From CAYFMP01 sp964344215 (GTDB lineage Bacteria > Pseudomonadota > Alphaproteobacteria > Rhodospirillales > Casp-alpha2): 39,582 nt of DNA. The DNA lies in contig CAYFMP010000030.1 in assembly GCA_964344215.1 (NCBI GenBank), forward strand, positions 1 through 39,582, read 5' to 3'. This document shows, piece by piece, positions 6,427 to 17,685 of the stretch; position 1 is the stretch's first letter; each line of letters begins with the position of its first letter. The notes beneath the pieces were generated by a model, which made no database searches, was not told the DNA's origin, and was given only the letters and a program-made list of their open reading frames with translations. A program made the position numbers and the translations under genes.

Positions 6427-7227
6427 ATGCGGGAGACCGTTTTCTTTAACCTGTTGGCGATCCTGGCCATGGTTCCCTCGACGCTGCTGCCGTGGCGTCG
6501 CCAGTCGGCGCGTGACGCTTTTTTCTGGGCCGTCCTCGGGGTGGCGGTGGCGGCGCCCGTCGTCTGGGTCGCTTACAAGGTTGCCGGCTCTTGGCAGACC
6601 GACGTCTCGACGGCGCTCTGGGTAACGATCGGGGCAAGCATGGTTCTGTTCGCCGGAACCGCGCTGCTAACCAAGGAAGCCTGGCGATTGACGTCGTTGT
6701 TCACGCCATACATGGTTCTGCTCGGGATCCTTGCCACGGTTTGGGGGCAGAGTGCCGGCCGGCCGCTGACCGAAGCCGCGGCCTCCGGGTGGATCGGCAT
6801 CCATATCGTCGTTTCGGTCGCCACATACGGACTGGTGACCATCGCCGCCGTCGCCGGTCTGGCGGCCGTCCTCCAGGAACGCGCCTTCAAGGCCAAACGT
6901 CCGACCCGGTTGAGCCGTATGTTGCCTTCTGTTGCCGATTGCGATTGGCTGATGATCCGGCTGTTGACCCTCAGCGTCATCGTCCTCGCGCTCGGCTTGA
7001 TCAGCGGCATGGCCCTGCAGTTCGGCGAAGGAGGGCGCTTGTTGGTGTTCGATCACAAGACCATCCTGACCGTCACCGCCTTCTTGGTCATCGGCGGCCT
7101 GCTGATCGCCAATGTCCGCACCGGGTTGAGGGGGCGCAAGGCGGCCCGCTTCGTTTTGCTGGCTTACCTGCTGCTTACTCTCGGATATCCGGGTGTCAAA
7201 TTTGTCACAGATGTGATATTAGCGTAA
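6427..7227 (+). CDS. CcsA/HemX-like inner membrane protein (cytochrome c assembly family)
   Basis: This 266-residue protein has about eight hydrophobic segments and the hallmarks of the CcsA/HemX/YpjD family. The core GWIGIHIVVSVATYGL carries the conserved periplasmic-face His, and FDHKTILTVTAFLVIGG carries a second. Family members handle or bind heme during cytochrome c maturation, or influence heme synthesis; the bacterial YpjD branch is poorly characterised. The missing WGxxW loop distinguishes it from CcmC/CcmF. The usual neighbour in related bacteria is the signal recognition particle gene ffh; here it lies between ispDF and dusB, so context adds little. No strong ribosome binding site precedes the ATG. 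Confidence 0.75.
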   Translation: MRETVFFNLLAILAMVPSTLLPWRRQSARDAFFWAVLGVAVAAPVVWVAYKVAGSWQTDVSTALWVTIGASMVLFAGTALLTKEAWRLTSLFTPYMVLLGILATVWGQSAGRPLTEAAASGWIGIHIVVSVATYGLVTIAAVAGLAAVLQERAFKAKRPTRLSRMLPSVADCDWLMIRLLTLSVIVLALGLISGMALQFGEGGRLLVFDHKTILTVTAFLVIGGLLIANVRTGLRGRKAARFVLLAYLLLTLGYPGVKFVTDVILA

Positions 7228-7313
7228 CACTTCGGTTGCCGCTGACGGTGGCAATACCTTGTAATTCCCTGGGAATTGCCCAATAAATGGGCACCAAAGG
7301 AACTCTCTAGCCC

Positions 7314-8300
7314 ATGTCCGTACAGATCGGAACCGTTCGCCTGGCCACGCCCGTGGTGTTGGCGCCGATGTCGGGAGTGACCGACATGCCGTATCGCCGC
7401 CTGGTCAAGCGCCATGGCGTCGGTCTGGTGGTGTCCGAGATGATCGCCAGCAAGGCGATGGTTCACGCCGCGCGGAAGACCATGAAAATGGCCACCCATT
7501 GCGCGGATGAACACCCGATGGCCGTGCAACTGGCCGGCTGCGAACCCGAAGTGATGGCCGAAGCCGCCCGCCTCAACGAGGACCGCGGGGCGGCGCTGAT
7601 CGACATCAACATGGGTTGTCCGGTCAAGAAGGTCACGAACGGCGACGCCGGATCGGCATTGATGCGCGACGAAAAGCTGGCCGCCGACATCCTGTCCGCC
7701 GTTGTCGAGGCGGTCGGCATCCCGGTGACCCTGAAAATGCGGACCGGCTGGGACGACAACTCGCGCAACGCGCCGCAACTGGCGAAGATTGCCGAGGATT
7801 GCGGCGTTCAGGCGCTTTCGGTTCACGGACGCACCCGTTGCCAATTCTACAAGGGCGCCTCCGATTGGAAGTTCATCCGCAAGGTCAAGGAGGCGGTGGC
7901 CATACCGGTGTTCGGCAACGGCGACATCAACACCGTCGACGACGCCCGCCGTATGCTGGACGAGTCCGGTACCGACGGCGTGCTGATCGGACGCGGCACC
8001 TACGGGCGGCCGTGGTTCCCGGCACAAGTCAGCCGATACCTGGAAGCCGGCGAGAAGCCTCAGGAGCCGCCGCTGGCACGGCAACTGCAGATCGTTCTCG
8101 AGCACTACGCCTCGATCCTCGAACATTACGGCGTACGCGCCGGCCTTCGTATCGCCCGCAAGCATCTGGGCTGGTACTCGAAAAGCCTGCCCGGTTCGGC
8201 CGAGTACCGCTCCGAGGTAATGCGCCTCGACGACCCGGCAGCGGTCGTGCGGCGGATCAAGGCTTTTTACGAGCCCCTCATAGAACGGATGGCGGCCTGA
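7314..8300 (+). CDS. dusB: tRNA-dihydrouridine synthase DusB (NifR3)
   Basis: This 328-residue, FMN-dependent enzyme reduces uridines in the tRNA D-loop using NADPH. The TIM-barrel N-terminus has LAPMSGVTDMPYR. Catalytic Cys102 is in INMGCPVKKV, and LKMRTGWDD, SVHGRTRCQFY and GNGDI are FMN/substrate-binding motifs. Then comes the small helical tRNA-binding domain. In alphaproteobacteria the gene is historically nifR3, the first gene of the nifR3-ntrBC operon, exactly the arrangement here. The stop at 8298-8300 overlaps the ATG of ntrB by one base, so translation is probably coupled. Confidence 0.96.
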   Translation: MSVQIGTVRLATPVVLAPMSGVTDMPYRRLVKRHGVGLVVSEMIASKAMVHAARKTMKMATHCADEHPMAVQLAGCEPEVMAEAARLNEDRGAALIDINMGCPVKKVTNGDAGSALMRDEKLAADILSAVVEAVGIPVTLKMRTGWDDNSRNAPQLAKIAEDCGVQALSVHGRTRCQFYKGASDWKFIRKVKEAVAIPVFGNGDINTVDDARRMLDESGTDGVLIGRGTYGRPWFPAQVSRYLEAGEKPQEPPLARQLQIVLEHYASILEHYGVRAGLRIARKHLGWYSKSLPGSAEYRSEVMRLDDPAAVVRRIKAFYEPLIERMAA

Positions 8301-9417
8301 TGGAAAAGCACATCGTCGCTCTGCCCAAGCAGGACCGCCCGCGGGCAATCGACAGCGAAACCATCCTCAACACGCTGCCCGGTGCGGTCGTCGTCGTCGG
8401 TGCCGATGAGGCGATCGTTCACGTCAACACCGCCGGCGAGCAATTGCTCCGCGGCAGTTCCGATTTTTTGTGCGGCAGACTGCTTTCCGACCTGCTGCCG
8501 GCGGACAACCCGATCTTCTCTCTGATTGCTCAGGCGCGAAACGAACGACACGCCGTTTCCGAATACGACGTGACCCTGGAGACGCCCCGTATCGGCAGGC
8601 ACTTCGTAAACATTCAGGCCACCCCGATACCGGAAGACCGCGACTCGGTTGTGGTCTCCCTGCATACCCGCTCGATTGCCGACAAGATCGATCGTCAGTT
8701 GACGCATCGCGGCGCCGCCCGCTCGGTCAGCGCCATGGCCGCCATGCTCGCCCATGAAGTGAAGAACCCGCTGTCGGGTATCCGCGGCGCCGCTCAATTG
8801 CTCGAACAGAGCGTCGCCGACGGCGACCGCAACCTGACCGACCTGATACGCGACGAGGCCGACCGGATCTGCGGCCTGGTCGATCGTATGGACGTATTTT
8901 CCGACGGCGTTCCGCTGCATCGCGACGCGGTAAACATCCACCAGGTTCTCGACCGGGTCCATCAACTGGCCGAGAACGGATTCGGAAGTCACGTCAGGTT
9001 CGTCACCAACTTCGACCCCTCGCTGCCGCCTGTCCTCGGCAACCGCGACCAGTTGGTCCAGGCTTTTCTCAACCTCGTCAAGAACGCGGTCGAGGCGGTT
9101 CCGGAGAGGGGCGGCGAGGTTGTGCTCGAGACCGCCTACCAGCAGGGTGTCAGGTTCGCCGTATCGGGCGCCGAGTCGCGGGTTCATCTGCCGCTTCGGG
9201 TCAGCGTCATCGACAACGGTTCGGGAATTTCCGACGATATAAAGGCCTATCTGTTCGATCCCTTTGTCACCTCCAAACCCCAAGGCAGCGGCCTCGGGCT
9301 TGCTCTGGTTGCCAAGATCGTCGACGACCACGGCGGCGTCATCGAATGCGACAGCGAGCCCAAGCGCACCAGTTTCCGGGTCATGCTGCCGCTCCATTCC
9401 CAGCCGGACGCCGAACC

Positions 9418-9421
<4 letters not shown>
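8300..9421 (+). CDS. ntrB: Nitrogen regulation sensor kinase NtrB
   Basis: This 373-residue cytosolic histidine kinase has no membrane segments. A PAS domain (about residues 18-125) precedes the dimerisation/H-box with His152 in MLAHEVKNPLSGIRGAAQ. The ATPase domain has the N-box LVKNAVEAV, G1 VIDNGSGIS and G2 GSGLGLALVAKI. NtrB phosphorylates NtrC under nitrogen limitation and is turned into a phosphatase by the PII protein. The frame is open far upstream inside dusB, but homology begins at the ATG overlapping the dusB stop. The 3' end overlaps the ntrC ATG by four bases. Confidence 0.96.
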
Positions 9422-10847
<1,426 letters not shown>

Positions 10848-10851
<4 letters not shown>

Positions 10852-13136
10852 CGGATCCCGGATCGGTCTCGCGCAAAGCCCTGGCCTGGACCAAGCGGAC
10901 CAGTGCGTATCGCCTGTTGGCCTACGGCTTGGCCGCCGCCGCGGTCGCTTCCGGGGTGGCGACGGTGGCCACCATGACCGGCCCGGCCGCGCAACGCTAC
11001 GAGGTTCAGACCGTTCTCAACCTTCTCTATGTGGACGGCATCCTGCTGCTGCTTCTCGGCTTCGTCGTCGGGCGGCGCGTCGTTCAGGTGTGGTTCGAGA
11101 AACGCCGTGGCGCCGCCGGCGCCAGCCTGCATACGCGGCTCGCCATGTTGTTCAGCCTGGTCGCCGTGACGCCGGCCATCCTGGTCGCCGTATTCTCCGC
11201 CCTTTACCTGAATTTCGGCATCCAGGTATGGTTCTCCGAACGCGTCACCACCGCCACCACACGGTCCCTCGATGTCGCCGACGCCTATTTTTCGGAGCAC
11301 CTCAAGAATATCGAGACCGACGCTTTGGCGATGGCCAACGATCTCAATCTGAACGCGCCGATCCTGATGCGGAACAAGAGCGCCTTCGAGCAACTGCTGT
11401 CCTCGCACGCCGCCCTGCGCTCGTTGTCGAAGGCGGTCGTCGTCGACAGTTCCGGTGATCTGATCGCCCGCGCCCGCTACAACCTCGACGAAGACGCGGC
11501 CTCCATACCAAGACGGGCGCTGGCAACGGCGGCTCGCGGCGAAATCGTCATCCTGAACTCCGAGAACGACGAGCGTATCGGCGCCTTCATTCGGCTCAAC
11601 AGGTTCGTCGACGCGTATCTACTAGTAGAAAAACTCGTCGATCCACGGATCGTCGATCAGATCGATTTGATGAGAAGCGCAGTCTCCGACTATCAAGCGA
11701 TGGAGAAGGAGCGGACGGGGATTCAGCTCAGCTTCGTTCTCATCTTCGTCGTCGTCGCCCTGTTGTTGCTGTTGTCCGCCGCGTGGATCGGTCTGACCGT
11801 CGCCCAGCAGATGGCGAACCCGATCAGCGACCTGATATCGGCAGCCGGCGACGTCAGCGCCGGCAATCTCGCGGTCCGCGTCGAGACAACGGACGATTCG
11901 GACGAGATCAGCTCCCTGAGCCGGGCCTTCAACGAAATGACCGGTCAGTTGGCCAGTCAACAGGAAGGGCTGATCGAGGCCAACCAACAGCTCGACGAGC
12001 GGCGCAAGTTCACCGAAACGGTCCTGGCCGGCGTCTCGGCCGGCGTCATCGCTCTCGACGCCACCGGCAATGTTCACCTTCAGAACCGATCGGCCTCGGA
12101 TTTGCTCGCCAAGGGAACCGACGACCTGGCGGGCAAGCCGTTGCGCGACATCGTTCCCGAAATGGCCGACCTTCTGGACGCGGTGATGCGCCAACCGGAA
12201 CGGATGCAGCAGGCCGAGATCGACTTGCCTTATGCCGATCAACCGCGCACCCTTCACGTGCGCATCACCGCCGAACGCTTGGCCGGTGACGTCATCGGGT
12301 ACGTCGTAACCTTTGACGATGTGACCGAACTTCTGTCGGCCCAGCGCAAAGCAGCGTGGGCCGACGTTGCCCGGCGTATCGCCCACGAGATCAAGAACCC
12401 GTTGACGCCGATCCAGCTTTCCGCCGAGAGGCTCAGACGCAAATACGTCGAGGAGATCAAGACCGACCCCGACGTCTTCGCGAGTTGTACGGAAACCATC
12501 ATTCGACAAGTTACCGACATCGGCCGCATGGTCGACGAATTCTCGGCCTTCGCCCGTATGCCGCAACCCTCTCTCAAGTCCGAAAACCTTTCGGAGATCT
12601 GTCGCCAGGCGGTCTTCCTGGAACAGAACCGCCATCCCGACATCGAGTTCGAAATCGAGCTGCCGCGGGAAGACATCTCCTTGAATTGCGATGCGTTGCA
12701 GATATCTCGGGCCTTGACCAACCTGTTGAAGAACTCGGCCGAGTCGATCATCGAAAACTTCGATGGAAAAGCGTCCTCGCCCGCGAAGGGAGAAGTCCGG
12801 TTGACGGCGTCCCGCGATTCCGGAAAGGAGGGAAGCCGGGTCGCCGTCGTCATCGAAGACAACGGCGTCGGACTGCCGGCCAATATGCGCGAACGCCTGA
12901 CCGAACCGTACGTCACCACCCGGACGAAGGGGACCGGACTGGGGCTGGCCATCGTCAGCAAGATCATGGAAGACCATCGCGGCGAGTTGAAGCTTGCCAA
13001 CAGGAATGACGGCGGTGCCCGCATCTCGCTCGTGTTTCACTCCATCGAACCGGTCGACGGCGCGGACGATGCACTCGACGGCCGGCCGACCGATCCGTTG
13101 AAGACGGAAATCGACCTGGCGGTCCGTGGAGCGTAG
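10848..13136 (+). CDS. ntrY: Membrane sensor kinase NtrY
   Basis: This 762-residue kinase has hydrophobic segments near residues 25-45, 58-76, 98-122 and 292-318, with an extracytoplasmic sensor between the last two. These are followed by HAMP (about 320-372), PAS (about 385-495), an H-box with His513 in RRIAHEIKNPLTPIQLS, and an ATPase domain (LLKNSAESI, IEDNGVGLP, GTGLGLAIVSKI). NtrY with NtrX affects nitrate and redox-related expression and cell envelope functions in alphaproteobacteria. Codons for Leu258-Leu259-Val260 in the sensor domain are CTA CTA GTA within the 12-bp palindrome at 11618-11629; such codons are rare here. The ATG overlaps the ntrC stop; ntrX starts 11 bases after its stop. 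Confidence 0.96.
11618..11629. repeat. 12-bp palindrome TCTACTAGTAGA, copy 1 (inside ntrY)
   Basis: First of three identical perfect palindromes in the window (others at 19318 and 27915). It lies in the ntrY sensor-domain coding sequence and dictates two adjacent CTA leucine codons. CTAG tetranucleotides are scarce in this window, so the recurrence is unlikely to be chance. Confidence 0.75.
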
Positions 13137-13147
13137 ACGGGAACGGT

Positions 13148-14536
13148 ATGGCGCACGATATACTCATCATCGATGACGAGGCCGATATCCGCGATCTGAC
13201 GTCCGGCATTCTTCAGGACGAGGGTTATCAGACGCGGGTTGCGGGGGACAGCGCCGGCGCCCTGTCGGCCGTCGAGACCCGCCGCCCCAGTCTGATCCTC
13301 CTCGATATCTGGCTGCAGGGCAGCGATCTCGACGGACTGGGAATATTGAAGGTCGTCAAGCGCGATCATCCCAAGGTTCCGGTCCTGATGATGAGCGGTC
13401 ACGGCACCGTCGAGACGGCGGTCACCGCCATCAAGGACGGCGCCTATGACTTCATCGAGAAGCCGTTCAAGGCGGATCGCCTTATTTTGCTGGTGCAAAG
13501 AGCCATCGAAGCCGAACGGCTGCGCCGCGAGAACGAGGAGTTGCGAATGCGTACCGGAACCGACGACGAGATCGTCGGGCGCTCGGTCGCCATACGCGAC
13601 GTCATCCAAGCGATCGATCGCGTCGCCACCACAAACAGCCGAGTCATGATCGTCGGTCCGGCCGGTTCCGGCAAGGAGGCGGTGGCACGCCGCATTCACT
13701 CCCGTTCGCATCGTGCCGCCGGTCCCTTCGTCGTCGTCAACTGCGCCACCATGCATCCCGACCGGGTCGAGACCGAATTGTTCGGAACCGAGTCGGAAAA
13801 CGGCGACGGCGCTCCCGCCCAAAGAGTCGGAACCTTCGAGGCGGCGCATAACGGAACCCTCTTCCTCGACGAGGTGTCCGACATGCCGCTGGAAACCCAA
13901 GGCAAGATCGTTCGGGTTCTTCAGGAGCAGGTTTTCGAGCGGGTTGGCGGCAACAACAGGGTCGAGGTCGATGTGCGGGTGGTGGCGGCGACTTCGCGCG
14001 ACCTCGCCGACGAGATCGGGGTCGGCCGATTCCGCGAGGACCTGTTCTACAGGTTGAACGTGGTCCCCATTCAGGTTCCCTCCCTGCAAACCCGCCGCGA
14101 AGACATCCCGTTGCTGGCCCGACACTTCATGGAACGCGCCGGCGAGGCCACTGGGCAGGCGCCGAGAATCATCGGGGATGACGCGTTGGCAACTCTTCAG
14201 GCCTACGAGTGGCCGGGAAACGTGCGCGAGTTGCGCAACATCATCGAGCGCTTGCTGATCATGGCGCCCGGCGATCCCAGTTCGGTGATCGGCCGGGATC
14301 TGTTGCCGCCGGAAATCGCCGCCGGCGCTCCGGTCAGCCGCGACCATGCGAACGGAGAGGAAATCATGGGGCTGCCGCTGCGCGACGCCCGACAGATCTT
14401 CGAACGGGAATACTTGAGCGCGCAGGTGACGCGGTTCGGCGGCAACATATCGAGGACAGCCGAGTTCGTCGGCATGGAGCGATCGGCATTGCACAGGAAA
14501 CTTCGCTCCCTCGGTCTCCACAGTGGAGACAAATAG
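13148..14536 (+). CDS. ntrX: Response regulator NtrX
   Basis: This 462-residue partner of NtrY has a receiver domain with phosphoacceptor Asp53 in LILLDIWLQGSDLDG; an AAA+ domain with Walker A GPAGSGKE, Walker B GTLFLDEVSDMP and YEWPGNVRELRNI; and a Fis-type helix-turn-helix ending (ISRTAEFVGMERSALHRKL). The segment where sigma-54 activators carry GAFTGA reads TESENGDGAPAQRVGTFEA, so the sigma-54 contact loop is missing. This is known for alphaproteobacterial NtrX and implies regulation independent of sigma-54. The ATG at 13148 follows ntrY by 11 bases and GGGAACGG is upstream. Likely the last member of the dusB-ntrBCYX transcript before trkA. Confidence 0.95.
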   Translation: MAHDILIIDDEADIRDLTSGILQDEGYQTRVAGDSAGALSAVETRRPSLILLDIWLQGSDLDGLGILKVVKRDHPKVPVLMMSGHGTVETAVTAIKDGAYDFIEKPFKADRLILLVQRAIEAERLRRENEELRMRTGTDDEIVGRSVAIRDVIQAIDRVATTNSRVMIVGPAGSGKEAVARRIHSRSHRAAGPFVVVNCATMHPDRVETELFGTESENGDGAPAQRVGTFEAAHNGTLFLDEVSDMPLETQGKIVRVLQEQVFERVGGNNRVEVDVRVVAATSRDLADEIGVGRFREDLFYRLNVVPIQVPSLQTRREDIPLLARHFMERAGEATGQAPRIIGDDALATLQAYEWPGNVRELRNIIERLLIMAPGDPSSVIGRDLLPPEIAAGAPVSRDHANGEEIMGLPLRDARQIFEREYLSAQVTRFGGNISRTAEFVGMERSALHRKLRSLGLHSGDK

Positions 14537-14580
14537 CCCGGCTTGGGTTAAACAGCGAATATGCCAAAGGTCTTTCCGTC

Positions 14581-15957
14581 ATGAAGGTGATCGTCTGCGG
14601 CGCCGGCCAGGTCGGTTTCAACATTGCCCGGCATCTGGCGATGGAGAACAACGACGTCACCGTCATCGACCAGTCGGCCGAACTGATCGCCCGGGTCAGC
14701 GATACCCTGGACGCCAACGGCGTCGTCGGGCATGCCTCGCATCCGGAAGTCCTCGAAGGGGCGGGAATCGCCGACGCCGACATGATCATCGCGGTTACCT
14801 ACGCCGACGAGGTCAACATGATCGCCTGCCAAGTCGCCCACTCGCTGTTCGACGTCCCCACCAAGATCGCCCGGGTCCGCCAACAGAGTTACCTGGCGCC
14901 GATGTGGGCCAACCTGTTCTCGCGCGACCATATGCCGATCGACGTCATCATCTCGCCCGAGATCGAGGTTGCCCGCGCCGTCTCGCGGCGCCTCAAGGTT
15001 CCAGGCGCGTTCGAGATGATCCCGCTGGTCGACGACAAGGTGAAGCTGTTGGGCGTGCGGTGCGAGGAGAACTGCCCCTTGGTCAACACGCCGCTCAGGC
15101 AATTGACGCAGTTGTTCCCGGACCTCGACATGGTGATCGTCGGGCTGATGCGTGACAACCAGCCGATCGTCCCTTCTGCCGACGACCAGATGCTGCCCGG
15201 CGACGAGGTGTATTTCGTCGTCGACAGCGAACAGGTTTCCCGCGCCATGGCAGCGTTCGGCCATGAGGAGCGCGAAGCCAGGCGTTTGCTGATATTCGGC
15301 GGCGGCAACATCGGACTGTTCCTGGCCCAGGCCATCGAACAGGAGCACGAATGGGTCAAGGTCAAGATCGTCGAGGCGGTCCGTGAACGGGCCGAGCGTA
15401 TCGTCGACCGCCTGGAAAATACCATGGTCATCCACGGAGACGTTCTCGACCCCGAGATCCTCGAGGAAGCCAACGTGGCGGCGACCGAGACCGTCGTCGC
15501 CGTCACCAACGACGACGAGACCAATATCCTGTCTTCGTTGCTGGCCAAGCGTTACGGCTGCAGGCGGGCGATCACCCTGATCAACTCCGGCACCTACGAA
15601 CCCTTGATCAACTCGCTGGAGATCGATGTCGTGGTCAGCCCCCGCAATATCACCGTTTCGACCATCCTCCAGCACGTGCGCCGCGGACGCATCCATTCCG
15701 TCCACACGCTGCGCGAGGGTTTCGGCGAACTTATCGAGGCCGAGGCGCTGGAGACCTCCGATCTGGTCGGCAAGCCGTTGCGCGAGGTCGACCTGCCTTC
15801 CGGCGTATTGTTGGGAGCCATCGTCCGCGACGGGGAAATGATCTGTCCCGGCGGCGATACGGTGGTCCAGGCCGAGGACCGGGTCGTCCTGTTCGCGTCC
15901 GCCGATGTTATCCGCAAGGTCGAAAAGATGTTTGCGGTGCAGCTCGAATTCTTCTGA
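14581..15957 (+). CDS. trkA: Trk potassium uptake regulatory protein TrkA
   Basis: This 458-residue cytosolic, peripheral-membrane protein has two RCK modules, each a Rossmann NAD-binding domain (VIVCGAGQVGFNIARHLA near residue 2 and LLIFGGGNIGLFLAQAI near residue 237) followed by a TrkA-C domain. It gates the TrkH/TrkG potassium channel; no trkH is in the window. Although the frame is open upstream within ntrX, homology starts at this ATG, which is preceded by AAAGG. Linkage of trkA to ntrYX is conserved in alphaproteobacteria. The next gene follows after 14 bases. Confidence 0.96.
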   Translation: MKVIVCGAGQVGFNIARHLAMENNDVTVIDQSAELIARVSDTLDANGVVGHASHPEVLEGAGIADADMIIAVTYADEVNMIACQVAHSLFDVPTKIARVRQQSYLAPMWANLFSRDHMPIDVIISPEIEVARAVSRRLKVPGAFEMIPLVDDKVKLLGVRCEENCPLVNTPLRQLTQLFPDLDMVIVGLMRDNQPIVPSADDQMLPGDEVYFVVDSEQVSRAMAAFGHEEREARRLLIFGGGNIGLFLAQAIEQEHEWVKVKIVEAVRERAERIVDRLENTMVIHGDVLDPEILEEANVAATETVVAVTNDDETNILSSLLAKRYGCRRAITLINSGTYEPLINSLEIDVVVSPRNITVSTILQHVRRGRIHSVHTLREGFGELIEAEALETSDLVGKPLREVDLPSGVLLGAIVRDGEMICPGGDTVVQAEDRVVLFASADVIRKVEKMFAVQLEFF

Positions 15958-15971
15958 TCGGGGAGGGTGGG

Positions 15972-16862
15972 GTGTCTCGAATCGCCTACGTCAACGGCCG
16001 CTATGTCCCGCACGGGGAAGCGGCCGTTCATATCGAGGACCGCGGTTATCAGTTCTCGGACGGTGTCTACGAGGTGTTCGCCGTCCATGCCGGCAAGTTG
16101 ATCGGCGAGAAGGGGCACCTGGACCGGCTCGGGCATTCGTTGCGCGAGCTCCGAATCGAATGGCCGATGGCGCCGGCGCCGATGATGGTCGTGGTCCGCG
16201 AGATCGTCCGCCGCAACCATGTCACCGACGGACTCGTCTACCTGCAGATCACCCGTGGCGCCGCCCGTCGCGACCATCCGTTCCCCGATCAGGCCGAGAG
16301 TGCGCTTGTCGTCACCGCCCGCAAGATGCAGGCGCTCGACAAGGAGGCGCTCAGCAAGGGGGTCGCCGTCNNNNNNNNNNTCACCATTCCCGACCTGCGG
16401 TGGCAGCGGCGTGACATCAAATCGATTTCCCTGCTCCCCAACGTCCTTGGCAAGCAGCAGGCCCGCGAGGCCGGTGCTTTCGAAGCCTGGCAGGTCGACG
16501 CCGACGGCTTTGTCACCGAGGGCACCTCGACCAACGCTTGGATCGTCACCAAGGACGGCGAACTGGTGACCCGAAACGCCGGCCATGCGATCCTCAACGG
16601 CGTCACCCGGCTGGCGCTCCTCGAAGCCGCCGCCGAGGCCGGACTGAGCTTCGCGGAGCGTCCGTTTACGCAGGCCGAGGCTCTCGAGGCCAAGGAGGCG
16701 TTCATCACCAGTTCGACGTCGCACGTCAAGGCCGTCACCGTCATCGACGCTCAGACCATCGGCAACGGACACGTCGGCGAAATGACCGGACGGCTTCTCG
16801 ACCTCTATGTCGAATTCATCGAGAGCCGCGGCGGCCCGCAGAAAACGGATACCTGGAATTGA
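15972..16862 (+). CDS. dat: D-amino acid aminotransferase (fold-type IV PLP enzyme)
   Basis: This protein is about 293 residues long and interchanges D-alanine and D-glutamate with 2-oxoacids, supplying peptidoglycan precursors. It begins at GTG 15972 after GGGAGGGTG. Motifs include HIEDRGYQFSDGVYE, LVYLQITRGAARRDHPFP, the PLP lysine in DIKSISLLPNVLGKQQA, FVTEGTSTNAW and HAILNGVTR. Ten Ns lie between GVAV and TIPDLRW; family members have one residue there (GV.V[IV]T[IV]PD), so about nine of the Ns are spurious and the true protein is about three residues shorter. The stop overlaps the TTG start of the HAD gene. BCAT and 4-amino-4-deoxychorismate lyase are less likely, judging from the DAT-type motifs. 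Confidence 0.9.
   Translation: MSRIAYVNGRYVPHGEAAVHIEDRGYQFSDGVYEVFAVHAGKLIGEKGHLDRLGHSLRELRIEWPMAPAPMMVVVREIVRRNHVTDGLVYLQITRGAARRDHPFPDQAESALVVTARKMQALDKEALSKGVAVXXXXTIPDLRWQRRDIKSISLLPNVLGKQQAREAGAFEAWQVDADGFVTEGTSTNAWIVTKDGELVTRNAGHAILNGVTRLALLEAAAEAGLSFAERPFTQAEALEAKEAFITSSTSHVKAVTVIDAQTIGNGHVGEMTGRLLDLYVEFIESRGGPQKTDTWN
16371..16380. other. Assembly gap of ten Ns inside dat
   Basis: Scaffolding placeholder. Restoring a normal DAT sequence needs roughly one base here (NTC read as ATC or GTC, giving GVAV-[IV]-TIPD), so the gap length is not real. Confidence 0.85.
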
Positions 16863-17542
16863 CTTGGCCTGCGGCCAATTCGGGCGATCGATTGCTCGAA
16901 AAACCGCGAGCAATCCTGTTCGACTGGGACAACACCCTGGTCGACACCTGGGACATCATCGAGGACGCCCTCAATACCACCATGCGGGCATTCGGTCTGC
17001 CGCGGTGGAGCGGCGCGGAAGTCCGGACGCGGGTCCGCAAATCGCTGCGCGACAGCTTTCCCGGCCTGTTCGGCGACAATTGGGAGAAGGCCGGCGAGGT
17101 CTTCTACGAACGCTATCAAGCCATTCATGCGGAGAAGCTGACGGCCGTTTCGGGCGCCAGAGAAATGCTCGGCGATCTCGCTTCGCTCGGCATCTATCTC
17201 GGGGTCGTCAGCAACAAGAGAAACGACTTCCTGAGAACGGAAATCGACCATCTCGGATGGGCCCATCTGTTCGGCGGCGTGGTCGGCGCAACGGACGCGG
17301 TTCGCGACAAACCGGCGCCGGAACCGGTCCACCTCGCCCTGCAGAGCAGCGGCCTCGTTCCAGGCGCCTATGTCTGGTTGGCCGGCGATGCCGATATCGA
17401 CATGGAGTGCGCGGTCAACTCGGGATGCACACCGGTCCTGGTCCGCGGCCATGAACCGGCGCCAGGCGAGTCCGGCCCGCACGCGCCGGCCTGGCACTTC
17501 ACCGATTGTCAGGCGCTTTCCAAGTTCATCCGGAACCTGTAA
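16859..17542 (+). CDS. HAD-superfamily hydrolase, phosphoglycolate phosphatase-like
   Basis: This 227-residue phosphatase has motif I FDWDNTLVDT (nucleophile and acid/base Asp), an alpha-helical cap, motif II VVSNKR, motif III Lys in RDKPAPEPVH and motif IV GDADIDMECA. The substrate is unclear; the Gph/PGP branch is the closest. The start is inferred as TTG at 16859, forming a TTGA overlap with the dat stop. No better ATG or GTG occurs before motif I, and the residues between (TWPAANSGDRLLEKPRAI) look like a plausible N-terminus. The same dat-HAD-hfq-hflX order is found in related Rhodospirillales, from memory. Confidence 0.88.
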   Translation: MTWPAANSGDRLLEKPRAILFDWDNTLVDTWDIIEDALNTTMRAFGLPRWSGAEVRTRVRKSLRDSFPGLFGDNWEKAGEVFYERYQAIHAEKLTAVSGAREMLGDLASLGIYLGVVSNKRNDFLRTEIDHLGWAHLFGGVVGATDAVRDKPAPEPVHLALQSSGLVPGAYVWLAGDADIDMECAVNSGCTPVLVRGHEPAPGESGPHAPAWHFTDCQALSKFIRNL

Positions 17543-17685
17543 GGTGTAGGCGTACTATGGGGATGGTGTGTGCGTTGCGTACACGACATCCGGGGGAGGC
17601 AAAAAAAGTTAAGGAAAATCAGGGAGATGCCCGCGGTCATTCCCCAGACCCTGCGGGCTGAATACAATATTAAGGGGTATGACAA

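Noticed and set aside
7249..7263. A sigma-54-like sequence TGGCAATACCTTGTA upstream of dusB
   Set aside because: The distance between the GG and the -12 element is one base too short and the -12 GC is GT, so it does not meet the sigma-54 consensus.
7616..8299. A 228-residue N-terminal extension of NtrB inside dusB
   Set aside because: The frame is open only because of GC-rich dusB codons; family homology begins at the ATG overlapping the dusB stop.
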